Positions 1-10,179 are shown, numbered from the stretch's first letter. The stretch: DNA of 43,557 bases from an uncultured Archangium sp. (GCA_903905455.1 CAIVGN010000202.1:1-43557), one strand, 5' to 3'. The notes: generated by a model from the sequence alone, not told the origin. Made by a program: numbers and translations.

Positions 1-1494
1 GCCGACGCCACCTGGGCCCGCCTCGCCGAGCGCATCGAGGCCTCGCGCGCCCTCGACCCGAAGAAGCCGAAGGGGCTCAAGGCGACGCTGCGGCCCTACC
101 AGCTCGAGGGGTTCCGCTGGCTCACGCGGCTGGCGGCCTGGGGCGCGGGCGGCGTGCTGGCTGACGACATGGGCCTGGGGAAGACGGTGCAGGCGCTGGC
201 GGTGCTGCTCGAGCGCGCGAAGGAGGGACCGGCGTTGGTCGTCGCCCCCACCTCGGTGGCCTTCAATTGGCGCGAAGAGGCCGCCCGCTTCGCCCCGTCG
301 CTGAAGCTGCTGGTCTACTCAGAAGCGAAGGATCGAGAACATTCGCTAGACCAGTTGAAGCCCGGCGACGTGGTGGTCATCAGCTACGGCCTGCTGGTGC
401 GCGACGCGAAGCTGCTCGCGGCCCGGCGCTTCTCGACGGTGATCTTCGACGAGGCGCAGAACCTCAAGAACGCGCAGACCCAGCGCTTCCTCGCGGCGAA
501 GACCCTGCAGGCCGACTTCCGCGTGGCGCTCTCGGGCACCCCCATCGAGAACCACCTCGGCGAGCTGTGGAGCCTCTTCGCCCTGGTGTTCCCCCCGCTG
601 CTGGGCCCCTGGGACTCGTTCCGCACCCGCTTCGCGCTGCCCATCGAGAAGCACATCGACCCCTTCGCCGCGCCGGCCCTGGCCCGGGTCATCGAGCCCT
701 TCCTCCTGCGGCGCACCAAGTCGGAGGTCGAGGCCGAGCTGCCTTCCCGCACCGAGGTGCGCGTGCCGGTGGTGCTCTCGTCGGGCGAGTGGCAGCTCTA
801 CGAAGACACCCGGCTCGCGGCGCTCTCCGACCTCGAGACCCCGAAGCGGTTGCTCAAGGAACAGCAGCGCCGCGTGCAGGTGCTGGCCCTGCTCACCCGC
901 CTGCGCCTGGTCGCCTCGCACCCGCGCTTGAGCGACCCCACCTCGGAGCTGGGTTCGTCGAAGCTGGCGCGGCTGCTGGATCTGGTGGACGAGCTGCGCG
1001 CCGAGGGTCAGCGCATGTTGATCTTCAGCCAGTTCACCTCGCACCTGGACCTGGTGGCCGAGGCCCTCACCGCGCGGGGCATCACCTTCCTCACGCTCGA
1101 CGGCAGCACCCCGCCCAAGGCCCGGCAGCAGCGCATCGCCGAGTTCCAGGGCGGCAGCGCGCCGGTGTTCCTGCTCTCGCTCAAGGCCGGCGGCGTGGGC
1201 CTCAACCTCACCGCGGCGACCAACGTCATCCACCTCGACCCGTGGTGGAACCCGGCGGTGGAAGACCAGGCCTCGGACCGCGCGCACCGCCTGGGTCAGA
1301 AGCGCCCGGTCACCATCTACCGGCTCATCGCCTTGAACACCGTCGAGGAGCTGATGCTCTCGCTGCACGAGCGCAAGCGCGCGCTCATCGCCCAGGTGCT
1401 CAGCGGCACCGACCAGGCAGGCAAGCTGGGCACCGACGAGCTGATCGCCCTTCTCTCTTCGCGAATGACCGGGCCCGACGTGTCAGAGTCGTGA
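1..1494 (+). CDS. SNF2/SWI2-family DEAD-like helicase, C-terminal part (5' end outside window)
   Basis: The reading frame is open from base 1, so the start lies upstream; about 497 residues are visible. Superfamily 2 motifs appear in order: a Q-motif-like RPYQLEGFRWL, motif I DDMGLGKT near residue 57, motif II FDEAQ (a DEAQ variant of DEAH), motif III SGTPIENHLGELWSL, and in the second RecA-like lobe LIFSQFTSHLDL, the GGVGLNLTAA motif V and the DRAHRLGQ motif VI. This is the bacterial Snf2/HepA-like architecture, an ATP-driven DNA or protein-DNA translocase; the substrate cannot be read from the sequence. The missing N-terminus may carry a SWIM zinc finger, as in many bacterial relatives (inference). 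The stop lies 4 bases before the RNase J start, so the two are probably cotranscribed. Confidence 0.93.
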   Translation, partial: ADATWARLAERIEASRALDPKKPKGLKATLRPYQLEGFRWLTRLAAWGAGGVLADDMGLGKTVQALAVLLERAKEGPALVVAPTSVAFNWREEAARFAPSLKLLVYSEAKDREHSLDQLKPGDVVVISYGLLVRDAKLLAARRFSTVIFDEAQNLKNAQTQRFLAAKTLQADFRVALSGTPIENHLGELWSLFALVFPPLLGPWDSFRTRFALPIEKHIDPFAAPALARVIEPFLLRRTKSEVEAELPSRTEVRVPVVLSSGEWQLYEDTRLAALSDLETPKRLLKEQQRRVQVLALLTRLRLVASHPRLSDPTSELGSSKLARLLDLVDELRAEGQRMLIFSQFTSHLDLVAEALTARGITFLTLDGSTPPKARQQRIAEFQGGSAPVFLLSLKAGGVGLNLTAATNVIHLDPWWNPAVEDQASDRAHRLGQKRPVTIYRLIALNTVEELMLSLHERKRALIAQVLSGTDQAGKLGTDELIALLSSRMTGPDVSES

Positions 1495-1498
1495 GCTG

Positions 1499-3145
1499 AT
1501 GCTCAAAGTGATTCCCCTCGGGGGCCTGGGTGAAGTCGGCATGAACACCATGGTCGTCGAGCACGCCGGTGAACGGCTCCTGATCGACTGTGGCCTGATG
1601 TTCCCCCGCGGCGACCAGTTCGGCGTCGACGTGGTGCTCCCCGACTTCACCTGGCTCAAGGAGTCGGCCGAGGCGCTCAAGGGCATCGTGCTCACCCACG
1701 CCCACGAGGACCACCTCGGCGCGCTCCCCTGGCTGCTGCGAGAGGTCAACGTGCCCGTCTACGGCACGGCCTTCACCCTGGCGCTCGCCAAGCACCGGCT
1801 GGTCGAAGCGGGCATCAACGCCGACCTGCGCGAGATGTCCCCGCGCCACGAATTCACCATCGGCGACTCGTTCCGCGTCGAGCCGCTGCGCGTCACCCAC
1901 TCGGTGCCCGACGCGGTGGGCCTGTCGATCAAGACCCCGGTGGCGAGCCTCATTCACACCGGCGACTTCAAGCTCGACGGCATGCCCATCGACGGTCAAA
2001 TCACCGACCTGGAGCGCATGGGGGAGCTGGGCGAAGAGGGCGTCTCGGTGCTGCTCTCGGACTCGACCAACTCCGAGGTCGCGGGGTGGACGGGCAGCGA
2101 GACGCTGGTGAAGGAGACCTTCGAGCGCATCTTCGGCGCGACCAAGGGCCGCCTCGTGGTGGCGATGTTCGGCTCGCAATTGCACCGCGTGCGGCACGCC
2201 ATCGAGCTGGCCCGGCAGTTCAACCGCCGCGTGTTGCTCATGGGCCGCAGCCTGCAGCGCAACGTGGAGCTGGCGCAGGCCGTGGGCATCCTCGAGCCGT
2301 ACAAGGACGTGCTGGTGCCCTTCGAGGCGGCGGCGATGATCCCCGGATCGCAGCTGCTCATCTTGTGCACCGGCGCCCAGGCCGAGCCGCGCTCCGCGCT
2401 CAACACCCTGCTCAACCCCGAGCCCGGCCCCATTCGCCTCGAGCCCACGGACACCGTCATCTTGAGCTCCCGCGTCATCCCCGGGAACGAGGTCGGGGTC
2501 AGCGCGCTGCTCAACCGGTTGCTGGCGCGGGGGGTCAAGGTCATCACCCCCAGCCAGGAGCCGGGCATTCACGTCTCGGGGCACGCCTCGCGCGACGAGC
2601 AGCGACGGGTGCTCGAGGTGGTCAAGCCGCGGCACTTCATGCCCATTCACGGCGAGCTGCGGCACCTCCACCGGCACCTCGCGCTGGCGAAGGAAGTGGG
2701 CCTGCGCGACGAGCAGCTCTTCCTCACCACCGACGGCGACGTGCTGGGCCTGGACGCCGACGGGGCGCGCACCCTGGGCCGCGTGCCGGTGGGTCAGCAC
2801 CTCATGCGCCGCGACGGCATGGCCCCGGTCACCCCGGCCGCCCTGCAGGAGCGCCGCTGGCTGGCCGAGTCGGGCGTGGTCATCGCGGTGGTGGTGCTCC
2901 AGCTCGGCTCGGGGCGCATCCTCAACGGGCCGGTGTTGCAGGGCCAGGCGCTCCAGGGCGACGAGGTGGCCGCGCTGCCCCTGGCCACCGAGGGGGCGCG
3001 GAAGAACCTGATGGAGCTTTCCGAGGCCATGCGCAGCGACGACGCCCGGGTCCGCGAGGAGATCACCCGGGGGGTGCGCCGGGTCTTCAAGCAGCTGCTG
3101 GGCTCCAAGCCCACGGTCATCCCCATGGTCATCCGCCTGCCCTGA
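1499..3145 (+). CDS. rnj: Ribonuclease J (metallo-beta-lactamase/beta-CASP RNase)
   Basis: The 548-residue protein has the family's usual length. The metallo-beta-lactamase signature HAHEDH is at residues 67-72, followed by the later metal ligands (IHTGDFKLD, LLSDSTNSE) and the beta-CASP region (GSQLHRVRHAIELA, SSRVIPGNE, HVSGHASRDE, MPIHGELRHL). RNase J is a zinc-dependent 5'-3' exonuclease and endonuclease that matures and degrades RNA in the cytoplasm. The C-terminal domain is present. The ATG chosen lies 4 bases after the helicase stop; the best upstream Shine-Dalgarno-like sequence (GTGAG) is weak, so translational coupling is likely. Confidence 0.95.
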   Translation: MLKVIPLGGLGEVGMNTMVVEHAGERLLIDCGLMFPRGDQFGVDVVLPDFTWLKESAEALKGIVLTHAHEDHLGALPWLLREVNVPVYGTAFTLALAKHRLVEAGINADLREMSPRHEFTIGDSFRVEPLRVTHSVPDAVGLSIKTPVASLIHTGDFKLDGMPIDGQITDLERMGELGEEGVSVLLSDSTNSEVAGWTGSETLVKETFERIFGATKGRLVVAMFGSQLHRVRHAIELARQFNRRVLLMGRSLQRNVELAQAVGILEPYKDVLVPFEAAAMIPGSQLLILCTGAQAEPRSALNTLLNPEPGPIRLEPTDTVILSSRVIPGNEVGVSALLNRLLARGVKVITPSQEPGIHVSGHASRDEQRRVLEVVKPRHFMPIHGELRHLHRHLALAKEVGLRDEQLFLTTDGDVLGLDADGARTLGRVPVGQHLMRRDGMAPVTPAALQERRWLAESGVVIAVVVLQLGSGRILNGPVLQGQALQGDEVAALPLATEGARKNLMELSEAMRSDDARVREEITRGVRRVFKQLLGSKPTVIPMVIRLP

Positions 3146-3202
3146 AAACCGGGCGGGCCCGATTCGCCCCCTGCCGCGAGCCTGTGCTAGGGCCGCCGCA
3201 CG

Positions 3203-4303
3203 ATGTTCCTGACCGCCTGCCTGACTGCCCTCCTCGCGGCGCCCCCTGCGGCGAACGCGGAAAAGCCCATCAAGCCGCTCCCCTCGCTGAGCAAGGAGCC
3301 CAAGCTCGACGGCGAGCTCAAGGACTTGGCGCCCGCGCAGGACTTCAAGCTTCCGGAGTCGGCCACCGGCTCGTCGGCGAAGCTGGGCCTCAAGGCCGCC
3401 TTCCGCAAGGACACGCTCTACCTGGGCGTCACCGTGGACGACGACAAGCTGCTGGGCGCCGACCAGCTCGACGTGACCCTGTTCTTCCCTGACTCGGGTA
3501 CCACCTCCCGCGGCGTGGTGTACCGCTTCGGCCCCGACGGCCTGCGCGAGGCCCCGGCGGACATCGGCGCGCCCCCCTTTGCCCAGGCGCTGGTGAAGTC
3601 GGCCGTGAAGCCCACCAAGGGCGGCTACACCCTGGAGATCGCCGTGCCCGCGCGCGCCCTGCCGCGGTTCCAGGCCTTCAAGCAGCTCGCCGTGTCGATC
3701 TGCGTCGACTACGCCGATTCGGACATGGAGGGCGCCGAGGTCTCGAAGCTCACGACCTGCCCCACGGGCGAGATGGCTGGAGGCCCGACGCGCATTCCCG
3801 ACGAGCTGCGCAAGACGCTCAAGCTCACGCCGACCCCCGACGTCGAGGGCATCGAGGCGCGCGAGAAGGGCTGGCTGGGGTACTCGAAGCTGCACTACCC
3901 GACGTGGGCGCTGGGCGACGAGGCCTTCAACGCCGACTCCCTGGCCGCGTTGATCGCCGGGGAGGCATCGCTGCCGCCCGCGAGCGTGGCGCTGCCGGCG
4001 GTGAAGCTGATCCTCAACGACAACCGGCCGATCTTCACCATCATCACCGGCAAGAACCCGTACGTGAAAGACACCTGCGTCTCGGGCCACGAGCTGCGCA
4101 TGGCGATGTACGTGACGAAGGACCGCACCGCGAGCCGCGTGCTGGAGTGGCCCGCCGCCACCTGCAAGCTGGGCAAGGCGATGCGCATCGAGCTGACGCC
4201 CGAGGGCTCGCTCGAGATTGGTTACACCAGCGGCACCACCCACCACTTCTCGTGGACCGTCGATCACTTCGAGCGCAGTGAGCTCGGTCTCGTTTCGCCT
4301 TGA
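3203..4303 (+). CDS. Exported protein with CBM9-like carbohydrate-binding domain
   Basis: The 366-residue protein starts with a short signal peptide (hydrophobic [18 protein letters not shown], probable cleavage after ANA). Residues about 30-190 resemble the CBM9/DOMON-like beta-sandwich of exported sugar-binding proteins: a PKLDGEL opening, a [14 protein letters not shown] strand pair, then DQLDVTLFF and [14 protein letters not shown]. The rest (about 200-366) is not recognised. A periplasmic or surface binding role is inferred from the fold; the ligand is unknown. A TGTGCTAGGG sequence 11 bases before the start could be a -10 element, but no good -35 is visible. The stop overlaps the extreme upstream TTG of rimO. 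Confidence 0.8.
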   Translation: MFLTACLTALLAAPPAANAEKPIKPLPSLSKEPKLDGELKDLAPAQDFKLPESATGSSAKLGLKAAFRKDTLYLGVTVDDDKLLGADQLDVTLFFPDSGTTSRGVVYRFGPDGLREAPADIGAPPFAQALVKSAVKPTKGGYTLEIAVPARALPRFQAFKQLAVSICVDYADSDMEGAEVSKLTTCPTGEMAGGPTRIPDELRKTLKLTPTPDVEGIEAREKGWLGYSKLHYPTWALGDEAFNADSLAALIAGEASLPPASVALPAVKLILNDNRPIFTIITGKNPYVKDTCVSGHELRMAMYVTKDRTASRVLEWPAATCKLGKAMRIELTPEGSLEIGYTSGTTHHFSWTVDHFERSELGLVSP

Positions 4304-4320
4304 ACAAGAGAGAGAACACC

Positions 4321-5766
4321 TTGGCCACCAAGTCTTCGAAGAAGAAGAACCTGTACATGATGACGCTGGGTTGCCCGAAGAACCGGGTGGACAGCGAAGT
4401 GATGCTCGGCTCGTTGCAGCACAAGGGCTACCAGCTGGTGCAGGAGCCCGAAGCGGCCGACGTCATCGTGGTCAACACCTGCGCCTTCCTGAAGGCCGCC
4501 GAGAAGGAGTCGGTCGACTCGATCCTCGAGATGGCCGAGTACAAGAAGGCGGGCTCGTGCAGCACGCTGGTGGTGACCGGGTGCCTGGTGCAGCGCCACG
4601 GCGAAGCGCTGGTCAAGGACCTGCCCGAGGTCGATCACTTCCTGGGTACCAGCGCCTACGTGCAGATCGGCGACCTGCTGGCGGCCGAAGCGAGCCCGCG
4701 CCAGGTGATCCCCGACCCCGAGTACATCCACACCGCGTCGGTGGCGAAGGTGAACTCGATGCCCGGGTACACCGCGTACCTGAAGATCTCCGAGGGCTGC
4801 GACAACAAGTGCGCGTTCTGCATCATCCCCCAGCTCCGCGGGCTGCAGCGCTCACGCACCATCGAAGACATCGTGAAGGAAGCGCACCAGCTCGCCGACC
4901 AGGGCGTGATGGAGCTCAACCTCGTGGCGCAGGATCTCACGGCCTACGGCCACGATCTCCCCGGCAAGCCCAAGCTGCACGAGCTGCTCAAGGAGCTGGT
5001 GAAGGTGGACGTGCACTGGATCCGCCTGCACTACGCCTACCCGCGCGTGTTCCCCGACGAGCTCATCGAGGTGATGGCCACCGAGAAGAAGATCGCCAAG
5101 TACCTCGACATGCCGCTGCAGCACGCCAGCGATCGCCTGCTGCGCACCATGAAGCGCGGCCGCGAGTCGGCGTTCCTGAAGCAGCTGGTCCACAAGATCC
5201 GCACCCGCGTGGACGGCCTCTCGTTCCGCACCTCGATGATCGTCGGCCTGCCCGGCGAGACCGAGGAGGACTTCGAGATCTTGAAGGACTTCGTCAAGGA
5301 GCAGCGCTTCGAGCGCCTGGGCGTCTTCCAGTACTCCGACGAAGAGGGCACCACGGCCTTCGAGATGGAAGGCAAGGTGCCCAAGCGCACCATCGAGCGC
5401 CGCTGGCGCGAGATCATGGCCATCCAGAAGCGCATCAGCCGCGAGCAGAACAAGAAGCTCGTGGGCACCACGCTGGAGGTGCTGGTCGAAGGCCGCAGCC
5501 CCGAGACCGACCTGCTGCTCGTCGGCCGCCACCAGGGCCAGGCGCCGGAGATCGACGGCAACGTCTACATCAACGACGGCATGGCGTACCCGGGCGACCT
5601 GGTGACCATCGAGGTCACCGAGGCCCACGACTACGATCTCGTGGGCAAGATCATCTCGCGCCAGGACCCGAAGAAGCGCGGCCACAAGGCCCGCAGTGAA
5701 GTGCCGGCGCACGTGCGCGGGGGCGAGAAGATCGTCACCCCGCCGACGTGGTTGGCGCCCCGCTAA
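4321..5766 (+). CDS. rimO: Ribosomal protein S12 methylthiotransferase RimO
   Basis: A radical-SAM methylthiotransferase that adds a methylthio group to the conserved Asp of ribosomal protein S12. The N-terminal UPF0004 domain supplies three cluster cysteines (TLGCPKN, Cys18; NTCAF; TGCLV). The radical SAM motif GCDNKCAFC places Cys160, Cys164 and Cys167. A TRAM domain follows near residues 385-455, then a basic tail. I chose TTG at 4321 because a purine-rich AAGAGAGAG sits just upstream; a TTG at 4300, overlapping the previous stop, would add 7 residues and has no visible ribosome site. The stop overlaps the convergent XRE-cupin stop by a few bases. Confidence 0.94.
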   Translation: MATKSSKKKNLYMMTLGCPKNRVDSEVMLGSLQHKGYQLVQEPEAADVIVVNTCAFLKAAEKESVDSILEMAEYKKAGSCSTLVVTGCLVQRHGEALVKDLPEVDHFLGTSAYVQIGDLLAAEASPRQVIPDPEYIHTASVAKVNSMPGYTAYLKISEGCDNKCAFCIIPQLRGLQRSRTIEDIVKEAHQLADQGVMELNLVAQDLTAYGHDLPGKPKLHELLKELVKVDVHWIRLHYAYPRVFPDELIEVMATEKKIAKYLDMPLQHASDRLLRTMKRGRESAFLKQLVHKIRTRVDGLSFRTSMIVGLPGETEEDFEILKDFVKEQRFERLGVFQYSDEEGTTAFEMEGKVPKRTIERRWREIMAIQKRISREQNKKLVGTTLEVLVEGRSPETDLLLVGRHQGQAPEIDGNVYINDGMAYPGDLVTIEVTEAHDYDLVGKIISRQDPKKRGHKARSEVPAHVRGGEKIVTPPTWLAPR

Positions 5767-6386
5767 CCGACCTGCTCGGCGTAGGTCATCACCAGGTAGA
5801 GCACCGCTTCGCCCACCCCGGCGTTGCGGTACTCGTGAGGTTGATCGGCCTCGAAGAGGATCGCGTCGCCGGTGTGCAGCTGGTGCTTCTGGGTGCCCAC
5901 GAGGATCTCCACCGAGCCCCTGGCGACCACCAGGTTCTCGGTGGTGCCCGGGGCGTGCGCGTCGGCCTTCTCGATGCCCTTCGCGTTGAGCTTCAGCTCG
6001 TAGAACTCGACCCGGCGCGGCTCGTCGAAGGGGAACAGCGCGCGCGACTGGAACGAGCCGTCGCTGGACATCAGCCGCTTCGCCGCGTCGCTGCGCAGCA
6101 CCTTCACCCCGCTGGTGGCGCTGGTGGTGATCAACGCCGAGAAGGGCACGTCGAGGGCCCGGGCCATCTTCCACAGCACGTTGATGGTGGGCGCGCTCTG
6201 GCCCAGCTCGACCTGGCCGAGCATCGCGCGCGACACGCCGGAAGACTGCGCCAGGCGCTCGAGGGACAGGCCGCGCTCGGTGCGCAGGCGCTTCAAGTTC
6301 TTGCCCACCACGGGCGCGAGGTCCGCGCTCTCGGGCACCACTTCAGGGGCCGTCGTCGGCTTCTTCGGTTTCGCTGCGCGCGCCAT
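5763..6386 (-). CDS. XRE-family transcriptional regulator with C-terminal cupin
   Basis: The 207-residue protein has a basic, low-complexity N-terminus, a Cro/CI-type helix-turn-helix at about residues 30-85 ([19 protein letters not shown], then [14 protein letters not shown]), and a cupin_2 domain at about 130-200 ([36 protein letters not shown]). This is the common small-molecule-responsive XRE-cupin architecture; the cupin ligand is unknown. The ATG at 6386 was chosen because the reading frame upstream of it has no similarity to the family. It lies 44 bases downstream of the Trp-rich protein gene and may be cotranscribed with it. It converges on rimO with overlapping stop codons. Confidence 0.9.
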   Translation of the reverse strand: MARAAKPKKPTTAPEVVPESADLAPVVGKNLKRLRTERGLSLERLAQSSGVSRAMLGQVELGQSAPTINVLWKMARALDVPFSALITTSATSGVKVLRSDAAKRLMSSDGSFQSRALFPFDEPRRVEFYELKLNAKGIEKADAHAPGTTENLVVARGSVEILVGTQKHQLHTGDAILFEADQPHEYRNAGVGEAVLYLVMTYAEQVG

Positions 6387-6430
6387 TGGGCGGCACTCTA
6401 TGCGTTTCAGCGCGAGGCCCACGCGCGACG

Positions 6431-6676
6431 TCACGGCTTTCCGGCGTGCAGCGCCCGCAGCGTCGTCCACCCGGCGCTCCAGTCGGGGCCCTTCGTGAGC
6501 GCCCGGGCCGCCACCGTCACCCTTCGTCGCGCATCGCAGCTGGCGGCCAGCTCCACCTCCCAGCCCGCCTCGCCGCGCCGCAGCCCCACCACCTCGAAAT
6601 GACGCCAGCCCTCGAGCACCGCCGCGCTGGTCCACTTGCTGCCCTGCAGCAGGGCCAACTGTCGGGGGAGCGCCAT
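6431..6676 (-). CDS. Small tryptophan-rich conserved protein (TIGR02450-like)
   Basis: The 81-residue protein begins MALPRQLALLQGSKWTS. It shows the spaced pattern of the TIGR02450 Trp-rich family: GSKWT near the start, an HFEVVGL strand, a GWEVELAAS strand, RVTVAARAL, and a terminal DWSAGW. The biochemical role of the family is unknown to me. A second in-frame start 14 codons upstream (6718) is possible, but the added residues do not fit the family and lie in the AT-richer intergenic stretch. It heads the minus-strand pair with the XRE-cupin gene. Confidence 0.75.
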   Translation of the reverse strand: MALPRQLALLQGSKWTSAAVLEGWRHFEVVGLRRGEAGWEVELAASCDARRRVTVAARALTKGPDWSAGWTTLRALHAGKP

Positions 6677-6796
6677 GGGAGCACTGCGGACTAATCGCCC
6701 TCGGGGCTGCCTCGCCAATGGTTCTGTTTTTTCTAACTTATAGAGTCAAATCTTCCAGTTTTAAGATCACCCAAGGGTGTTACTTCAAGGCTCTCC
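6677..6796. promoter_or_regulatory. AT-rich divergent intergenic region
   Basis: This 120-bp gap separates the divergent Trp-rich gene and the secretion operon. It contains an unusually AT-rich block for this window (about 6721-6785, with a run of six T and TTATAG), as expected for divergent promoters. No convincing -35/-10 pair can be assigned on either strand by eye. Confidence 0.4.
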
Positions 6797-8869
6797 ATGA
6801 ATGCCGCCGCCCCCGAACGACTGACCGCCGAAGAAGCCGCCAACCGCGTGGTGTGGGCGATGGAGACCCTGGCCCCGGTGGTCGGGGTGGAACTCGATCC
6901 CGTCAAGGACCGCCGCGTCGCGCGCACCGCGCTCGAGGGGCGTACCTCCATCGAGCTGCCGGCGCTGATCGACGTGCTGCGCGCGGCGCTCGAGCGTTCG
7001 CGGCTCCTCCCGGCCGACGCCGGCGATCCCTCGCTCGCGTTGGAGACCACCGAGTTGCCGCTGGTGACCCTCTCGGGTGGCGGCCTCGCCATCACCTCGC
7101 GCCGGGGCGCCTTGCTCGAGGTCTGCCGACCCGGCCAGCCTCCGGCGTGGCTGTCGCTCACGCAGGTGCGCGCGCTCGTCGCCGAGGTGGGAGGCCCGTG
7201 GCTCACCGCCGCCCCCGCGACCCCCCTCGAGGCGCTGGCCGCGCACCCCTCGCCCTGGTCCCGGCTGCGCGCGCTCATGCACCTCGAGCGCGACGACCTG
7301 TGGATCGTCTTCATCTATGCCTCGGCCGCCGGGCTGTTCACGCTGGCCACGCCCATCGCCGTGCAGTCGCTGGTGGGCTCGGTGGCCTTCGGCACGCTGC
7401 TCCAGCCGATCGTGGTGCTCGCGCTGCTGTTGCTCGCGGCGCTCGGGTTCCAGGGCACGCTCAAGGCGCTGCAGACCCGGGTGGTGGAGTCGCTGCAGCA
7501 GCGCCTCTTCGTGCGCACCGCGCTCGACCTCGCGTGGCGGCTCCCGCGGGTCAAGCCCGAGGAGGCCGAGCAGGGCTTCGGCCCCGAGACCGTCAACCGC
7601 TTCTTCGAGGTGGTCACCGCGCAGAAGACCGTGAGCGTGCTGCTGACCGACGGCGTGGCGACGGTGCTGCAGATCGTCATCGGCCTCGTGGTGCTCGGCT
7701 TCTACCACCCCGCCCTGCTGGGCTTCGACCTGGTGCTCATCGTCTTGCTGGCCCTCGTGTTGTGGGCGCCGGCGAAGCGCGGACTGTCGACCAGCATCGA
7801 CGAGAGCTACGCCAAGTACGAGGTCGCCGCCTGGCTCGAGCAGCTCGCGCGCCCCGGCGCCGCCTTCCGCGGCAAGGGCGGCGCGGCCTTCGCCACCGAG
7901 CGCGCCGACGCGCTCACCCGCCGCTACCTCCAGGCCCGGGACGGCCACTTCCGCGTGCTCTTCGGCCAGACCGTGGGCACCCTGGCGCTGCAGGTCTTCG
8001 CCAGCGCCGCGTTGCTGGGCCTGGGCGGCTGGCTGGTGGTGCAGCGCGAGCTGACCCTGGGCCAGCTCGTCGCCGCCGAGCTGATCGTCGCCGCCGTCGC
8101 GGGCTCGATGGCCAAGCTCGGCAAGCTGCTGGACAGCGCCTACGATCTCTTGACCGCCGTCGACAAGCTGGGCCACCTGCTCGACCTGGAACTCGAAGAC
8201 CCTGAGCGCGGCGAGCCGGTGCCCGGCCACGGCGGCATTCGGGTCGAGGTTCACGGGGCACACGACGGCGTGAGCGCCCCCCTCACCCTGGACGTGCGCG
8301 CGGGCGATCGCGTGGCCATCACCGGGGCCCGGGGCCACCGCCTGGGCGAGTGGCTCACCGCGCTGCGCCTGCCCGCGGCGGGTACCGTCAGCTTCAACGG
8401 CGTCGAGACCAGCCGGGCGCGCACCCCGGCGCTGCGCGAGCACGTGGCCTTCGTGCGCCGCGGCGAAATCTTCGAGGGCACGGTGCTCGAGAACGTGACC
8501 GTGGGCCGCGAGGCGGTGACCGCCCTCGACGCCCGCGCGGCGCTGGAGCGCGTCGGCCTGCTGGACGAACTGCGCGCCCTGCCCGAGGGCATCGACACCC
8601 ACCTCTTCCACTCGGGCGCCCCGCTCAACCCCAGCCAGATGACGCGGCTGCTGGTGGCGCGCGCGCTGGTGGGCAGCCCCCGGTTGATCGTCGTCGACGA
8701 GTCGCTCGAGGGCCTGGAGACGGACGCGCGCGCGCGCTGTGTCGCCGCGCTGACCCGCGACGCCGCCCCGTGGACCCTCATCGCGCTGGTCAACGAGCCG
8801 CAGGCCGCGCTCGCCCGGGCCTGCAGCACCCACCACACCCTCGCCTCGCTGTCCCAGGAGCGCTCATGA
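6797..8869 (+). CDS. Type-I-secretion-like ABC exporter protein with degenerate nucleotide-binding domain
   Basis: The 690-residue protein has an N-terminal region (about 1-165) resembling the peptidase-like domain of HlyB/LapB-type exporters, a transmembrane domain with several hydrophobic spans (about 170-430), and an ABC-like domain (about 460-690). The ABC motifs are badly eroded. The Walker A site reads GARGHRLG from residue 510, with Leu516 where the invariant Lys belongs. The Q-loop Gln is replaced in FVRRGEIFEG, the LSGGQ signature reads NPSQM, and the H-loop reads LVNEP with Asn for His. Only Walker B (LIVVDES) is preserved. The gene overlaps hlyD by ATGA. Membership in an export system follows from the neighbours; whether it hydrolyses ATP is doubtful. 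Confidence 0.85.
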   Translation: MNAAAPERLTAEEAANRVVWAMETLAPVVGVELDPVKDRRVARTALEGRTSIELPALIDVLRAALERSRLLPADAGDPSLALETTELPLVTLSGGGLAITSRRGALLEVCRPGQPPAWLSLTQVRALVAEVGGPWLTAAPATPLEALAAHPSPWSRLRALMHLERDDLWIVFIYASAAGLFTLATPIAVQSLVGSVAFGTLLQPIVVLALLLLAALGFQGTLKALQTRVVESLQQRLFVRTALDLAWRLPRVKPEEAEQGFGPETVNRFFEVVTAQKTVSVLLTDGVATVLQIVIGLVVLGFYHPALLGFDLVLIVLLALVLWAPAKRGLSTSIDESYAKYEVAAWLEQLARPGAAFRGKGGAAFATERADALTRRYLQARDGHFRVLFGQTVGTLALQVFASAALLGLGGWLVVQRELTLGQLVAAELIVAAVAGSMAKLGKLLDSAYDLLTAVDKLGHLLDLELEDPERGEPVPGHGGIRVEVHGAHDGVSAPLTLDVRAGDRVAITGARGHRLGEWLTALRLPAAGTVSFNGVETSRARTPALREHVAFVRRGEIFEGTVLENVTVGREAVTALDARAALERVGLLDELRALPEGIDTHLFHSGAPLNPSQMTRLLVARALVGSPRLIVVDESLEGLETDARARCVAALTRDAAPWTLIALVNEPQAALARACSTHHTLASLSQERS

Positions 8870-10179
8870 CCGCCCAGTCCCAGGCCCTCATCTCCTCCGG
8901 CCAGCGCGCCGCGGCCCTCGTGGTGCGCACCCCGCGGCTGCTGCGCGTGCTGGCCCGGCTGCTCGCCGTGCTCGGCCTGCTCTTCTTCGGCACGCTGCTC
9001 TTCGTGCCCTGGCAGCAGAGCATCGACGGGACCGGCCGCGTCGTCGCCTTCGCCCCCGTGGAGCGCCAGCAGGAGCTCGACGCCCCCATCGAGGGCCGCG
9101 TCACGCGCTGGTACGTGCGCGAAGGCAGCCGCGTGGCCCAGGGCGAGCTGCTGCTCGAGCTGACCGACAACGACCCCGACATCCTGCAGCGCCTCGAGCA
9201 GGAGCGCTCCGCGGTCATCGCGCGCAAGGACGCGGCCGTGAGCCGGGCGACCTCCATCCAGTCGCGGCAGAAGGCCCTGGGCTCGTCGCGCGGCGCCGGC
9301 ATCCGCGCCGCCGAGAGCCGCGTGGCCATGTCCCGGGAGCGCAGCCGCGCGGCGCAGCAGACCGTGGAGGCCACCCGCGCCGCCCAGGGCACCGCGAAGC
9401 AGAACCTCGAGCGCCAGGACAAGCTGGTGGCCCAGGGCCTCACCAGCCAGCGCAACGTGGAGCTCGCGCAGCTGGACCTGGTGCGCACCGCCACCGAGGT
9501 CGAGCGCGCGCTGGCCACGCTGCAGGCCGCGCTGGGCGAGGAGCTGGCGCTGGAGGCGGACCGCGCGCGGGTGGAGCACGATCTCAACGCGGCCATCGAC
9601 GACGCGCGCGCGGCCGAGGCCTCGGCGCTCGCCGAAGAGGCCACCACCGCCGCCGAGCTGGCGCGCCTCGAGGTGCGCCTGGCGCGCCAGAGCACCATGG
9701 AGGTGCGCGCCCCGAAGGAGGGCACGGTGCTGCGCCTGTTGTCGGGCCAGGGGAACTCGTTCGTGAAGGCCGGCGACCCGCTGGTGGTGCTCGTGCCCGA
9801 CACCACGGAGCGCGCCGTCGAGCTGTGGGTCGGGGGCAACGATCTGCCCCTGCTCTCCGATGGGCGGCCGGTGCGCCTGCAGTTCGAGGGCTGGCCCGCG
9901 GTGCAGTTCACCGGGTGGCCGTCGGTGGCCGTGGGTACCTTCGGGGGCACGGTGGCGCTCATCGACTCCACCGACGACGGCGCGGGCAAGTTCCGCATCC
10001 TGGTGCGACCCGACGCGGGCGACCCGTGGCCTTCTGCGCTGTACCTGCGCCAGGGCGTGCGGGTGAACGGCTGGGTGCTGCTCGACCAGGTGAAGCTCGG
10101 CTACGAGCTGTGGCGTCGCTTCAACGGCTTTCCCCCCACGGTGAAGCCGCCGTCGACCCCGAAGGGCGGTGCGAAGTGA
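8866..10179 (+). CDS. HlyD-family periplasmic adaptor (membrane fusion protein)
   Basis: The 437-residue protein has one N-terminal transmembrane helix (about 27-48), a biotinyl-lipoyl-like half-motif (IEGRVTRWYVREGSRVAQGE), a long Ala/Arg/Glu-rich coiled-coil hairpin (about 100-270), then the second half-motif (VRAPKEGTVLRLL) and a beta-barrel. This is the HlyD/EmrA architecture linking an inner-membrane transporter to a TolC-like channel. The ATG overlaps the ABC gene stop (ATGA) and the stop overlaps the next GTG start (GTGA), so the three genes are translationally coupled. Confidence 0.92.
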   Translation: MTAQSQALISSGQRAAALVVRTPRLLRVLARLLAVLGLLFFGTLLFVPWQQSIDGTGRVVAFAPVERQQELDAPIEGRVTRWYVREGSRVAQGELLLELTDNDPDILQRLEQERSAVIARKDAAVSRATSIQSRQKALGSSRGAGIRAAESRVAMSRERSRAAQQTVEATRAAQGTAKQNLERQDKLVAQGLTSQRNVELAQLDLVRTATEVERALATLQAALGEELALEADRARVEHDLNAAIDDARAAEASALAEEATTAAELARLEVRLARQSTMEVRAPKEGTVLRLLSGQGNSFVKAGDPLVVLVPDTTERAVELWVGGNDLPLLSDGRPVRLQFEGWPAVQFTGWPSVAVGTFGGTVALIDSTDDGAGKFRILVRPDAGDPWPSALYLRQGVRVNGWVLLDQVKLGYELWRRFNGFPPTVKPPSTPKGGAK

